Made by a program: the position numbers and the translations under genes. Shown here one piece after another: positions 1-8,190 of a DNA stretch of 64,000 bases (position 1 is the stretch's first letter; each line of letters opens with the position of its first letter). The notes under the pieces are model-generated. The model did not search any database and was not told the DNA's origin. It saw only the letters and a program-made list of their open reading frames with translations. This DNA comes from Micromonospora_G sp040676775 (GTDB taxonomy: Bacteria; Actinomycetota; Actinomycetes; Mycobacteriales; Micromonosporaceae), in assembly GCF_040676775.1 (NCBI RefSeq), contig NZ_JBFAPP010000006.1, positions 310,001 to 374,000 of the forward strand, written 5' to 3'.

Positions 1-1226
1 GCCAGCGGGGCGTATACGGCGGGGCGATTCGGGCGTACATGCCCGACGACCCCGACCAGCGGTACGCCAACACGCTGCGGGCGATCACCGACTGCGAGTT
101 GTTCGTGCTGCCGGCGGAGGTGTTCGCCAAGGCGATGCGGAAGTGGTTCCCGATGGCGGTACACCTCCTGGAGGGGTTGTTCTACGGCATGCGGCGTACC
201 CAGACGCTGCTCGGTGAGCGGGAACGGCTACTCGCCCTGGGCGCGCTTTCCGCGGGGCTGACCCACGAGCTGAACAATCCCGCCGCCGCGGCCGTACGGG
301 CCACGTCGACGCTGCGCGGCCACGTCACCGGGATGCGGCACAAGCTCGCCATGATCGCCGACGGTCGGCTCGACGGCACCCGCCTGCACGACCTGGTCGA
401 GTTGCAGGACGACGCGGTCAAGCGGGCGGCGACCGCCCCCGAACTCTCCGCGCTGGACGCGAGCGACGCCGAGGACACGCTGACCGACTGGCTCGACGAG
501 CACCACTTCGCCGACGGCTGGCGGCTGGCCCCGACCCTGGTCGCCGGGGGTATCGACACCGACTGGCTGGACCAGGTCGCGCTCGCCGTCGGCGACGAGA
601 ACCTCGACCCGGCCGTCCGGTGGCTGACCTACACCGTCGAGACCGAGCAGCTCATGCGGGAGATCGACGACGCGGTCGGGCGGATCTCCGGCCTGGTCGG
701 CGCGGCGAAGCAGTACACCCAGTTGGACCGGGCGCCGTACCAGACGGTGGACGTGCGTGACCTGCTCAACGCCACGCTCACGATCATGAAGGCGAAGATC
801 CCGGCGGGGGTACGCAAGGAGAAGCACTACGACCCGAACCTGCCTGCCATTCCCGCGTACGCGGCGGAGCTGAACCAGGTCTGGACCAACCTGATCGACA
901 ACGCGCTCGGTGCGATGGGCGACAGCGGAACGCTCTCGGTGCGGACCAGCCGGGAAGGCGACATGCTGGTGGTCGAGATCGGGGACACCGGGCCGGGTAT
1001 CCCGGACGCGATCCGAGACCGGATCTTCGAGCCGTTCTTCACCACCAAGCCGGTGGGTGAGGGGACCGGGCTGGGGCTGGACATCTCGTACCGGATCGTG
1101 GTGACCAAGCACCGGGGCGACATCCGGGTGATCTCGACGCCGGGCGACACCCGCTTCCGGGTCTACCTGCCGATCGTCCCGCCGCCGGTGGTGCTCGCCG
1201 ACGCGGAGGCGCCGGCCACGGCGTAG
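1..1226 (+). CDS. sensor histidine kinase, 5' partial
   Basis: The frame is open from the first bases, so the N terminus lies outside the window. The visible start (Gly-Ala-Ile-Arg-Ala-Tyr, then residues ending FPMAVHLLEGL) reads like the tail of a cyclic-nucleotide-binding-type sensor domain. It is followed by a histidine kinase core: the H-box GLTHELNNPAAA (His 76 counted from the Met at 39), an N-box DNALGAMG, a G1 box GDTGPGIP and a G2 box GTGLGLDIS. It should autophosphorylate on the His and pass phosphate to an unseen response regulator. The LNNPAA form of the H-box is typical of a kinase family that carries an N-terminal cNMP-binding domain in actinobacteria. No response regulator lies immediately downstream. 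Confidence 0.9.
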   Translation, partial: QRGVYGGAIRAYMPDDPDQRYANTLRAITDCELFVLPAEVFAKAMRKWFPMAVHLLEGLFYGMRRTQTLLGERERLLALGALSAGLTHELNNPAAAAVRATSTLRGHVTGMRHKLAMIADGRLDGTRLHDLVELQDDAVKRAATAPELSALDASDAEDTLTDWLDEHHFADGWRLAPTLVAGGIDTDWLDQVALAVGDENLDPAVRWLTYTVETEQLMREIDDAVGRISGLVGAAKQYTQLDRAPYQTVDVRDLLNATLTIMKAKIPAGVRKEKHYDPNLPAIPAYAAELNQVWTNLIDNALGAMGDSGTLSVRTSREGDMLVVEIGDTGPGIPDAIRDRIFEPFFTTKPVGEGTGLGLDISYRIVVTKHRGDIRVISTPGDTRFRVYLPIVPPPVVLADAEAPATA

Positions 1227-1295
1227 CCCTGCGGCCGTCGCTCCCACGGGGATCGGGCCGGTCGGTCGGGAAAACGGGTTGTCCGGCCGACTACG

Positions 1296-1580
1296 GTGCG
1301 AAGGGTGGGTAGTGACCGAGAAAAGGTGTTGCGTACGTTTCTCAGGGACGACCGGCTGGTGATGATCCCGGCGAAGGCCGGCAAGCGGCGCGTGCTGCTG
1401 GAACACATCGTCACCGCGTTCGAGCCCGGGGTGCGGTTTCCCGAACGGGAGGTCGACGCGGTGCTGCGGGCGTTCTACGAGACGGACTGGGTGTCGCTGC
1501 GGCGTTACCTGATCGCCGAGGGGCTGATGGCCCGCGAGGACGGCTGGTACTGGCGTACCGGCGGCCCGGTCGAGCTGTGA
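1296..1580 (+). CDS. DUF2087 domain protein
   Basis: A 94-residue protein whose whole length matches the small DUF2087 family: an N-terminal KVLRTFLRDDRL segment, then a basic helix (AKAGKRRVLLEHI) and the conserved FPEREVDAVLRAF, with D-W-V-S-L-R-R-Y-L-I near the C terminus. The fold is winged-helix-like and these proteins are often linked to transcription factors, but the function is not established. The GTG at 1296 gives the longest reading; GTG codons at 1305 and 1326 are also possible and none has a clear ribosome binding site. It sits between the kinase and a convergent oxidoreductase. Confidence 0.75.
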   Translation: MRRVGSDREKVLRTFLRDDRLVMIPAKAGKRRVLLEHIVTAFEPGVRFPEREVDAVLRAFYETDWVSLRRYLIAEGLMAREDGWYWRTGGPVEL

Positions 1581-1606
1581 CGACCGGGCCGGGCTGAGTC
1601 GCCGCC

Positions 1607-2533
1607 TCAGTTACCGGTCAGCACCGGCGCCAGCGCCCTGAGCTGGGCCAACTGCTCGTCGGCGGTACGGGCGAGCGGCTGTACGCAGACGTGGTCGGCG
1701 CCGGCGTCGTGGTGCGCCCGGATCCGCTCGGCGATCTGCTCCGGCTCGCCCCAGGCCACGATCGCGTCGACCAGCTTGTCGCTGCCCCCGTCGGCGAGGT
1801 CCCGCTCGTCCCAGCCGAGTGCGCGCATGTGGTTGGCGTAGTTCGGCATGGCCAGGTAGCCGGTGGTGAAGACCCGGCCGATCGTCCTGGCCCGGTCCGG
1901 GTCGGTGGTCAACACGACGGTCTGTTCCGGCGCGAGCACCGGATCGGGCCCGAGGACCGCGCGGGCCCGGGCGGTGTGCTCGGGTGTGACGAAGTAGGGG
2001 TGGGCGCCCTCGGTGCGGCTGCCGGCCAGTTCGAGCATGCCCGACCGCAGCGCGGCCAGCATCCGGGGCACGGGAGCGGAGACCGGACCCTCGTACGGGG
2101 CGGCGTCCATGGCGTCGAGGTAGGCGCGCATCGCCGCCAGCGGCCTGCGGTAGTCGTGGCCGCGGCTGGACACGAGTGGGGCGTGACTCACACCGAGGCC
2201 GAGGATGAACCGGTCGCCGGACGCCTCGGCGAGGGCCTTCGCGCCGTTCGACGCGGCGGTGGCGTCGCGGCCCCAGATGTTGACGATGCCGGTGGCGATC
2301 ATCACCTCCCGGGTGGCGTTGAGCAGGATGCCGGCGTGGACCAGCGCCTCCTTGCTGGCCGGGGTCTCGCCCACCCAGACCGTGCCGTAGCCGAGGTCCT
2401 CGAGTTCGCTGACCGCCGCACCGGCGGTGGCCGCCGACTCCTGGCCGATCCGGTTGCTCCAGACGCCGACCCGGCCCATCCGCTGCTTCAACCGGGCGAG
2501 ATCCACCTCGCCGGGGCGCACCTGCTGTTCCAT
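1607..2533 (-). CDS. LLM-class F420-dependent oxidoreductase
   Basis: A 308-residue luciferase-like monooxygenase-fold protein, probably of the TIGR03620 subfamily. It opens with GRVGVWSNRI and has WVGET, IATGIVNIWGRD and FILGLGVSH in the order expected of the TIM barrel that binds coenzyme F420, and ends with the usual WGEPEQIAERIRAHHDAGADHV segment. Family knowledge says such enzymes move hydride between F420 and a small molecule; the substrate cannot be read from sequence. The gene is divergent from the MFS transporter, with a 179-bp shared upstream region. Confidence 0.85.
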   Translation of the reverse strand: MEQQVRPGEVDLARLKQRMGRVGVWSNRIGQESAATAGAAVSELEDLGYGTVWVGETPASKEALVHAGILLNATREVMIATGIVNIWGRDATAASNGAKALAEASGDRFILGLGVSHAPLVSSRGHDYRRPLAAMRAYLDAMDAAPYEGPVSAPVPRMLAALRSGMLELAGSRTEGAHPYFVTPEHTARARAVLGPDPVLAPEQTVVLTTDPDRARTIGRVFTTGYLAMPNYANHMRALGWDERDLADGGSDKLVDAIVAWGEPEQIAERIRAHHDAGADHVCVQPLARTADEQLAQLRALAPVLTGN

Positions 2534-2645
2534 CCGACCTCCACCGCCTCACGTCTCCGGCCGCCGACGGCCGCTGCGCGGTCGCCCAAATTTGATCTTA
2601 GGCTCCGGGGCCCGTTCCGACCGGTCGCCGCCACCGGGACGCGAA

Positions 2646-2676
2646 TTGACAGTGACTCGATTTTGAGAGCTACTAT
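2646..2676 (+). promoter_or_regulatory. probable promoter of the MFS gene
   Basis: TTGACA at 2646-2651 and TACTAT at 2671-2676, separated by 19 bp, in an unusually AT-rich stretch about 35 bp before the MFS start. The long spacer and the imperfect CTC-N6-GAG dyad between the boxes fit a site controlled by the TetR protein encoded just after the pump. The binding itself is inferred. Confidence 0.5.
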
Positions 2677-2712
2677 CATTTCAGTTCGTCTCCTACTTTC
2701 CCTGGAGTTGGC

Positions 2713-4224
2713 ATGAAGACCCCATCCAGCCGGTGGTGGGCGCTGGCCGCCCTCGCCCTGGCCATGCTCACCATCGGGCTCGACACCACGGTGCTGACCG
2801 TGGCGATGCCGACCCTGGCCACCGACCTCGGCGCCACCACCGCCCAACTGCAGTGGTTCAGCAGCGCGTACACGCTGGTGCTGGCGGCGACCCTGCTCCC
2901 GGCCGGTGCCCTCGGCGACCGGTACGGGCGGCGCCGGCTGCTGCTCGGCGCCCTGCTGCTGTTCGGCGCCGCCTCCGTGATCTGCGCCTACGCCGGATCC
3001 GCCAACGGGTTGATCGCCGCCCGCGCGGTGCTGGGACTCGGGGCGGCGATCATGATGCCGCTCTCCATGGCCGTGCTACCGGTGATCTTCACCGACGCCG
3101 CCGAGCGGGCACGCGCCCTCACCGTCTGGGTCACCGCGACCGCCATCGGCCTGCCGCTCGGCCCGATCCTCGGCGGTTGGCTGCTGACCCACTTCTGGTG
3201 GGGTTCCATCTTCCTGATCAACGTGCCGCTGGTGGTTCTCGGCGTGATCGCGGTCGCGCTGTTCGTACCCGAATCGCGCAGTGACCGGCCCACCCCGCTC
3301 GACCTGGTCGGAGTCCTGCTCTCCTCGCTCGGCCTGCTCGGCCTGACCTACGGCTTCATCCGCGCCGGACAGGACGGCTGGAGCGACCCCGGCACCCCGC
3401 TCACCATCGCCGCCGGACTGCTCCTGCTGGTCGGGTTCGTGGCCTGGCAACGCCGTACGGCGCACCCGCTGATCGACCTCGCCCTGTTCCGCAGTCGCGG
3501 CTTCACCTGGGGCAGCATCCTCGCCACCGGAGTCAACTTCGCCCTGTTCGGGCTCCTGTTCGCGGTGCCGCAGTTCCTCCAGTCGGTCACCGGAGCGACC
3601 GCGCTCGGCACCGGAGTCCGGCTGCTGCCGCTGATCGCCGGCCTGCTCGTCGGCACCCGGCTCGCCGACCGGCTGGTCCGGACGTTCGCCCCCGGCCCGG
3701 TGCTCGCGGTCGGATTCGTGCTGCTCACCATCGGTCTCGCCCTCGGCGCGAACACGGCCACCGACACCGCCTACTGGTACACCGGTACCTGGATCGCCCT
3801 CGTCGGCGCGGGCATGGGGGTGGCCCTGCCGACGGCAATGAACGCCGCCCTCGGCGCGCTGTCCACCGAACGTTCCGGATCGGGTTCGGCGCTGATCCAG
3901 GCCCTGCGACAGGCCGGCGGCACGATCGGCGTCGCCATCCTCGGCACGATCCTGAGCTCCGGCTACCGCTCCGGGCTGGGCGACGAGGTACGGCTGCCGG
4001 TCAGCGACAGCGTCACCGCCGGGGTGGCGGTGGCACGGCAACTGGGCCGGCCCGACCTGCTCGACACGGTGCGGTCGGCGTACGTGCACGGCATGGACCT
4101 GATGCTCTGGGCCTGCGCCGGAATCTGCGTCGTCGCCGCGATAACGGCGGTGATCGTGCTGCCCCGACGGCGGCCGGCGGCGCAACCGGTGCCGGATGCG
4201 CCAGAATCTGTGCATGTCGGCTGA
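2713..4224 (+). CDS. MFS drug efflux transporter, DHA2 type
   Basis: A 503-residue membrane protein with about 14 hydrophobic segments, the length and layout of the DHA2 (EmrB/QacA-like) proton antiporters. Segment 1 is LALAMLTIGLDTTVLTVAMP; motif A follows helix 2 (GDRYGRRRLL); motif C-like LGPILGGWLLTHFWW lies in helix 5. The family expels drugs or cationic metabolites from the cytoplasm using the proton gradient. The start has a good site (CTGGAG) 7 bp upstream. The gene overlaps the following tetR start by 11 bp, so the two are probably co-transcribed and the regulator is likely local. Confidence 0.9.
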   Translation: MKTPSSRWWALAALALAMLTIGLDTTVLTVAMPTLATDLGATTAQLQWFSSAYTLVLAATLLPAGALGDRYGRRRLLLGALLLFGAASVICAYAGSANGLIAARAVLGLGAAIMMPLSMAVLPVIFTDAAERARALTVWVTATAIGLPLGPILGGWLLTHFWWGSIFLINVPLVVLGVIAVALFVPESRSDRPTPLDLVGVLLSSLGLLGLTYGFIRAGQDGWSDPGTPLTIAAGLLLLVGFVAWQRRTAHPLIDLALFRSRGFTWGSILATGVNFALFGLLFAVPQFLQSVTGATALGTGVRLLPLIAGLLVGTRLADRLVRTFAPGPVLAVGFVLLTIGLALGANTATDTAYWYTGTWIALVGAGMGVALPTAMNAALGALSTERSGSGSALIQALRQAGGTIGVAILGTILSSGYRSGLGDEVRLPVSDSVTAGVAVARQLGRPDLLDTVRSAYVHGMDLMLWACAGICVVAAITAVIVLPRRRPAAQPVPDAPESVHVG

Positions 4225-4834
4225 ACCAGAGACGCTCGGGCTGCGCGAACGCAAGAAGATCCGGACCCGCGCGACGATCCGGGAGCACGCGATGCGGCTG
4301 TTCGCCGAGCAGGGTTACGCGGAGACGACGGTCGAGCAGATCGCCGAGGCGGCCGAGGTCTCACCCAGCACCCTGTTCCGGTACTTCCCGTCCAAGGAAC
4401 GGCTGGTGCTGACCGACGACCTCGACCCCATCCTGCTCACCTCGTTCGTCGACCAGCCGGCCGACCTTCCGGTACTGACCGCGTTCCGGCGATCCGTCGA
4501 GTCGGTGTTCCTCCGCCTGACGCCCGAGGAGCGCGAGCAGGAGGAGGCGCGGCAACGCCTGATCTATTCGGTGCCGGAGCTGCGGGCGGCCCAGATGGAC
4601 GAGCTGCTCCGGACCATCGACCTGCTGGGTCAGGCGGTGGCCGATCGGCTGGGCGGCGACGCCGACCAGTTCGAGGTACGGGTCCTCGCGGGTGCGCTGG
4701 CCGGCGCGGTGCTGGGCACCATCCGAGGCAAGCCGCCGCGGATCTCCGAACTGCTCCGGGCCATCGAAGTGCTGGAATCGGGATTCCCGCTGGTACGGGC
4801 GGTCGACGGCGCCCGTACCGGCGGTCCGGCCTGA
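4214..4834 (+). CDS. TetR-family repressor of the adjacent pump
   Basis: About 206 residues beginning MSAEPETLGLRERKK. The N-terminal helix-turn-helix is clear: TIREHAMRLFAEQGYAETT, then VEQIAEAAEVSPSTLFRYF with PSKERLV following, the classic TetR pattern. The C-terminal part is the variable ligand domain. I prefer ATG 4214 to the upstream in-frame ATG 4196 because the family normally starts about 10 residues before the first helix. The gene overlaps the end of the MFS transporter, which argues for coupled translation and for control of the efflux operon, including its own synthesis. Confidence 0.85.
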   Translation: MSAEPETLGLRERKKIRTRATIREHAMRLFAEQGYAETTVEQIAEAAEVSPSTLFRYFPSKERLVLTDDLDPILLTSFVDQPADLPVLTAFRRSVESVFLRLTPEEREQEEARQRLIYSVPELRAAQMDELLRTIDLLGQAVADRLGGDADQFEVRVLAGALAGAVLGTIRGKPPRISELLRAIEVLESGFPLVRAVDGARTGGPA

Positions 4835-4941
4835 CCCGCTGCGGACACACCCGGCGACGGCGGGCTGGGCTCGGGCGCGACCGTGAACCCTGGCAGGATC
4901 TACCCGGCAGCACCAGCGACCGACGCGGAGGACGAGCGCGG

Positions 4942-5562
4942 ATGCGCGACGAGAAGATCGGGGACTTCCTGGACCGGCTCGCCGACCGGGTCCCGGCACC
5001 CGGCGGTGGCGCGACCGCCGCCCTGCACGCCGCCCAGGCGGCCGCGCTGCTCGGCATGGTCGCCCGGTACAGCACGGGGGAGAAGTACGCCGATCACCAG
5101 GACACCATCGACCGGATCCGTGAGCGCGCCGACGAGCTACGCGGCGCCGCGCTCCAACTCGCCGCCGACGACGCGTCCGCCTTCACCGTGGTCACCGACG
5201 CCTATCGGCTGCCCAAGGAGTCCGAGACGCAACGGGCCGACCGCTCGCAGGCCATCGCATCCGCGCTGGTCGGTGCGGCACAGCCGCCGGCCCGGGTGAT
5301 CGCGGCGGCGGCGACCATCGTCACGCTGGCGGAGGAACTGCTGCCGGTCGCCAACCCGAACGTCAGCTCCGACGTGGCCGCCGCCGTCGAAGCCGCCCGC
5401 GCCGCCGCGACCACCGCACGGGTCAACGTCGAGATCAACCTCAGCGGCGTACGCGACGACGCCGCCCGCGCGGAACTGGTCGCGGCCACGGATCGGGTCG
5501 ACGAACTGGCCGAGCGGGCGGGCCGGGTCACCGCCGCCGTACGGGCGGGAATCGCCGGATGA
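4942..5562 (+). CDS. FchA-like methenyl-THF cyclohydrolase
   Basis: A 206-residue, almost entirely helical protein of the cyclodeaminase/cyclohydrolase family. The family signature lies at the N terminus: FLDRLADRVPAPGGGATAA, matching the PxPGGGSxAA motif that binds the folate. Relatives are the cyclodeaminase half of FTCD and clostridial FchA, which hydrolyses 5,10-methenyl-THF to 10-formyl-THF. Its stop overlaps the start of the downstream folD by 4 bp (ATGA), so the two are translationally coupled. This matters because the FolD partner lacks the lysine needed for cyclohydrolase activity; FchA could supply that step. The reaction is inferred from family and context. Confidence 0.8.
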   Translation: MRDEKIGDFLDRLADRVPAPGGGATAALHAAQAAALLGMVARYSTGEKYADHQDTIDRIRERADELRGAALQLAADDASAFTVVTDAYRLPKESETQRADRSQAIASALVGAAQPPARVIAAAATIVTLAEELLPVANPNVSSDVAAAVEAARAAATTARVNVEINLSGVRDDAARAELVAATDRVDELAERAGRVTAAVRAGIAG

Positions 5563-6416
5563 GCGGGCTCCTGCTCGGCGGTCGTGAACTGGCCGCCGCC
5601 ATCCGGGCCGAGACCGCGCAACGGGCCGCCCTGCTCACCGCCGCCGGTACCCCGCCCCAGCTCACCGTCGTGGTCGCCACCGACGACGAGGCCAGCGCCT
5701 GGTACGTGCGGTCGATCAGCACCGCGGCGGTGAAGATCGGGATCAACTGTGCCGTCGTCGAGTTGGGCGCCGACGCCGACGTGGCGACGGTCCGCGCCAC
5801 CCTGGACCGGCTCAGTGCCGACGAGTCGGTGCACGGCATCATCCTGCAGACCCCGCTGCCGGCCGGGGCGAGGCTGGAGGACCTGGCCGGGGCGATCGCG
5901 GTGGAGAAGGACGTCGACGGGGCGAACCCGCTCAGCCTCGGCCGGCTCGCGGCCGGGCTGCCCGCGTACGCGCCCGCGACGGCCGCGGCGGTGCTGGCGA
6001 TCCTCGACCACCACGGCGTCGAGCTGGCCGGCCGGCGGGCTGCCGTGATCGGGCGGTCCACGGTGGTCGGCAAGCCCGTCGCCCACCTGCTGCTGGACCG
6101 GCACGCCACGGTGACCGTGTGCCACTCCCGTACGCCCGACCTGGCCGGCGTGACCTCGACGGCTGACGTCCTGGTGGCCGCCGTGGGCCGGGCCGGACTG
6201 GTCACGGCCGAGCACGTCAAGCGGGGCGCGGTGGTCGTCGACGTCGGCACCAACCCGACCCCGGACGGCGGGCTGGTCGGCGACGTGGACGCGGAGTCGG
6301 TCGCGGAGCACGCGGCCGGGCTCACCCCGGTGCCCGGCGGCGTCGGCCCGGTCACCACGGCACTGCTGCTGGACCACACCGTACGGGCCGCGGCCACGCA
6401 GGTCGGCGTGGTCTAG
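5559..6416 (+). CDS. folD: FolD-like methylene-THF dehydrogenase
   Basis: 285 residues with the two-domain FolD fold: a catalytic N-domain (GIILQTPLPAG with Gln97; EKDVDGANPLSLGRL with Asp118) and a Rossmann NADP domain (GRSTVVGKPVAHLL at 165-178, then VGTNPTPDGGLVGDV and TPVPGGVGPVTTALL). Bacterial FolD normally has Y-x-x-x-K in the helix after NDPAS; here it is Tyr49-Val-Arg-Ser-Ile53, so the essential cyclohydrolase lysine is isoleucine. The usual PCTP motif is also changed (APATAAAV). Known K-to-other mutants keep dehydrogenase but lose cyclohydrolase activity. I infer a mainly monofunctional dehydrogenase paired with the upstream FchA-like protein. Confidence 0.88.
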   Translation: MSGLLLGGRELAAAIRAETAQRAALLTAAGTPPQLTVVVATDDEASAWYVRSISTAAVKIGINCAVVELGADADVATVRATLDRLSADESVHGIILQTPLPAGARLEDLAGAIAVEKDVDGANPLSLGRLAAGLPAYAPATAAAVLAILDHHGVELAGRRAAVIGRSTVVGKPVAHLLLDRHATVTVCHSRTPDLAGVTSTADVLVAAVGRAGLVTAEHVKRGAVVVDVGTNPTPDGGLVGDVDAESVAEHAAGLTPVPGGVGPVTTALLLDHTVRAAATQVGVV

Positions 6417-6699
6417 CCGGGGCACCGGTCGCGCCCGGACAGCGAACGGATCGACGGTAACCCATTGACCGGGCGCTGCCCGGCATGCTCCGATGGTCGT
6501 TATCGCCACGGCGTCGGGGGCAACCACGCCGGCCGGCGGAGCCGGATCAGGCACAGGCGGTGGTCGTCGTGTTCGGGCGTGCCACCGGACCGGGTTCGTG
6601 ACCAGAGCTCAGCCAACGCCCCGGCACCGTAGGGCCCACCATCACGCGACACGACCGTGCTGGCGTTCCCACCGGGGTCAGACCGGTGATGGGAAGACC

Positions 6700-7293
6700 A
6701 TGCGAGTTTCTCCGGAAGATGTCGAGTCGGCCACGGCGTCGGCCTGGTGGCGCAACCGGTTCGTCTGGGTTGGCGTCATCCTGCTGGCGGTGTCGGCCAC
6801 GGTCGTACTCCTGGTCAACACCGCTGGTTCGCAGCCGGCGCCGGCCGACGACCTTGCCAGTCAGCTCGGCCGCCGCCTGGTCGTGGTGCTCGAACAGGTC
6901 GGGCCGGAGCAGCACCAGGGCCACGGCGAGCACGCAGGGGACCTGCCCGCGCAGACGAAGGTCGTCTGCGGCGTACGCGTCTTCGGCTTCGAACCGGCCG
7001 AGGCGGCCACCGTCGCCGAGGTACGGACGGCGTACGGATTCCACCTCTGCGGGGTGGCCGAGCCGAACCGACCCTGGGACTGGGCGGTCAAACTCGTCGG
7101 GCCGATAGTGGTGGCGATGGGCACCGAGCCGCCCACGGTGCAGGTGGCCGAGGCGACCGACGAGGTCTCGTTCAGCGACCGCGTCGGGCAGCTCTTCCCC
7201 GAGCAGTACCAGCAGCAGGCGCGCCAGGAGTCGCTGGGCGAGCCGGGAATGCGCGAGCTGCGCCAGCGCTACGACCGGGCCGCGGGTCTGTAG
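6700..7293 (+). CDS. membrane-anchored protein of unknown function
   Basis: 197 residues. A short N-terminal cytoplasmic part with WWRNRF is followed by one membrane segment at about 22-42 (WVGVILLAVSATVVLLV), then an outward domain with two cysteines (VVCGVRVFGFEP and FHLCGVAEP) that may form a disulfide. The C terminus is charged and Gln-rich. ATG 6700 is preceded by GGGAAG a few bases upstream; the frame is open further back to 6493 without a better start. I do not recognise the family. The 283 bp before it holds a TTGACC at 6465-6470 but no other gene. Confidence 0.65.
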   Translation: MRVSPEDVESATASAWWRNRFVWVGVILLAVSATVVLLVNTAGSQPAPADDLASQLGRRLVVVLEQVGPEQHQGHGEHAGDLPAQTKVVCGVRVFGFEPAEAATVAEVRTAYGFHLCGVAEPNRPWDWAVKLVGPIVVAMGTEPPTVQVAEATDEVSFSDRVGQLFPEQYQQQARQESLGEPGMRELRQRYDRAAGL

Positions 7294-7493
7294 GAGTGTG
7301 GCGCGTATCGGACTACTCAGTCGAGTCCGGCATGTCGGTCTGATGACTGGATTAGCGGGTCGATGCTGATTGGTTATGACATAGCCCACAGCGGACCGGC
7401 GTCTCGTTGCGTACCGGCGTCGACACCGGGCAGGGTACGAGCCTTACCCGCGCTGACCTCGGCGTTTCCGCCTCACCCGCACCGGGAGCTTCC

Positions 7494-8126
7494 GTGCCCG
7501 CCCACCGTCGCCCGCTACCGCCCCCACCCCGGCCCGCGATCGGGGTGCTTGCCGCGATCCTCGTCGGCAGCGTCGGCCTCGGCGTCGCGCTCACCGCCGT
7601 CGGTACGGCGAACCCCGACCGGGTACCGCGTGCGAACGGTCAGCCGACGCAGGGGCTCGGTCGCGCCGCGACCGCCGGCCTGGCGGTCACGCCGTACGAC
7701 CCGGTGTCGGCGAGCCCGACCGACATCATCGTGCCGATGAGCCCGGCCTCGGCCGAGACCAGCATGCCGACGCCGTCGGTGGCGGGCTCCGGCGGCACCG
7801 GAGCCGCCGGTCCGGTCACGAGCACCGGCGCTGCCTCCCACCCCCGGCCGTACGCCGCCCCGTCGAAGACGCCGCGGTCGACGCACACCTCGACGCCGGG
7901 CCGTCCCACGCCCACGCCGAGTAGCCCGACTCCGACGCCGCCGGTCACCTCGGCACCGGTTACGCCGTCGCCCACCCCGAGCGAAACCCCTACGCCGTCG
8001 CCGTCCACCACCCAGGACCCCGAGCCGACGCCCACCCCGACCGTCACTGCGAGCCAGGACCCGACGTCGACCCAGGTCCCGGCACCGACCGGCAGCGCCG
8101 ACCCGACCGCATCGCCGCTCGGCTGA
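7494..8126 (+). CDS. Pro/Thr/Ser-rich single-pass membrane protein
   Basis: 210 residues: a proline-rich N terminus (RRPLPPPPRP), one membrane segment (AIGVLAAILVGSVGLGVALTAVG), then a long low-complexity tail rich in Pro, Thr and Ser with repeated TPTPS/SPTPTP units, ending TASPLG. Such tails usually act as extended wall-spanning spacers and may be O-glycosylated. GTG 7494 was chosen because GGGAG lies 5 bp upstream; the longer frame back to 7407 has no such site. No enzymatic domain is present. The stop codon falls inside the first copy of a 31-bp tandem duplication. Confidence 0.65.
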   Translation: MPAHRRPLPPPPRPAIGVLAAILVGSVGLGVALTAVGTANPDRVPRANGQPTQGLGRAATAGLAVTPYDPVSASPTDIIVPMSPASAETSMPTPSVAGSGGTGAAGPVTSTGAASHPRPYAAPSKTPRSTHTSTPGRPTPTPSSPTPTPPVTSAPVTPSPTPSETPTPSPSTTQDPEPTPTPTVTASQDPTSTQVPAPTGSADPTASPLG

Positions 8127-8171
8127 GCCGGGCTCACACCCATCGCCGCTCGGCTGAGCCGGGCTTACACC
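8110..8171. repeat. 31-bp tandem duplication across a stop codon
   Basis: 8110-8140 and 8141-8171 are identical except one C/T difference. Each copy contains CGGCTGAGCCG, so the repeat carries a GC-rich hairpin as well as the stop codon of the upstream gene. It lies between two convergent genes and may act as a doubled terminator. Confidence 0.85.
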
Positions 8172-8190
8172 CGCGGAAGTGTCGCCCAGC

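Noticed and set aside
228..1406. 392-residue minus-strand frame
   Set aside because: Antisense to the histidine kinase; Arg/Gly/Pro-rich with no domain.
1691..2716. 341-residue plus-strand frame
   Set aside because: Antisense shadow of the LLM oxidoreductase; composition not protein-like.
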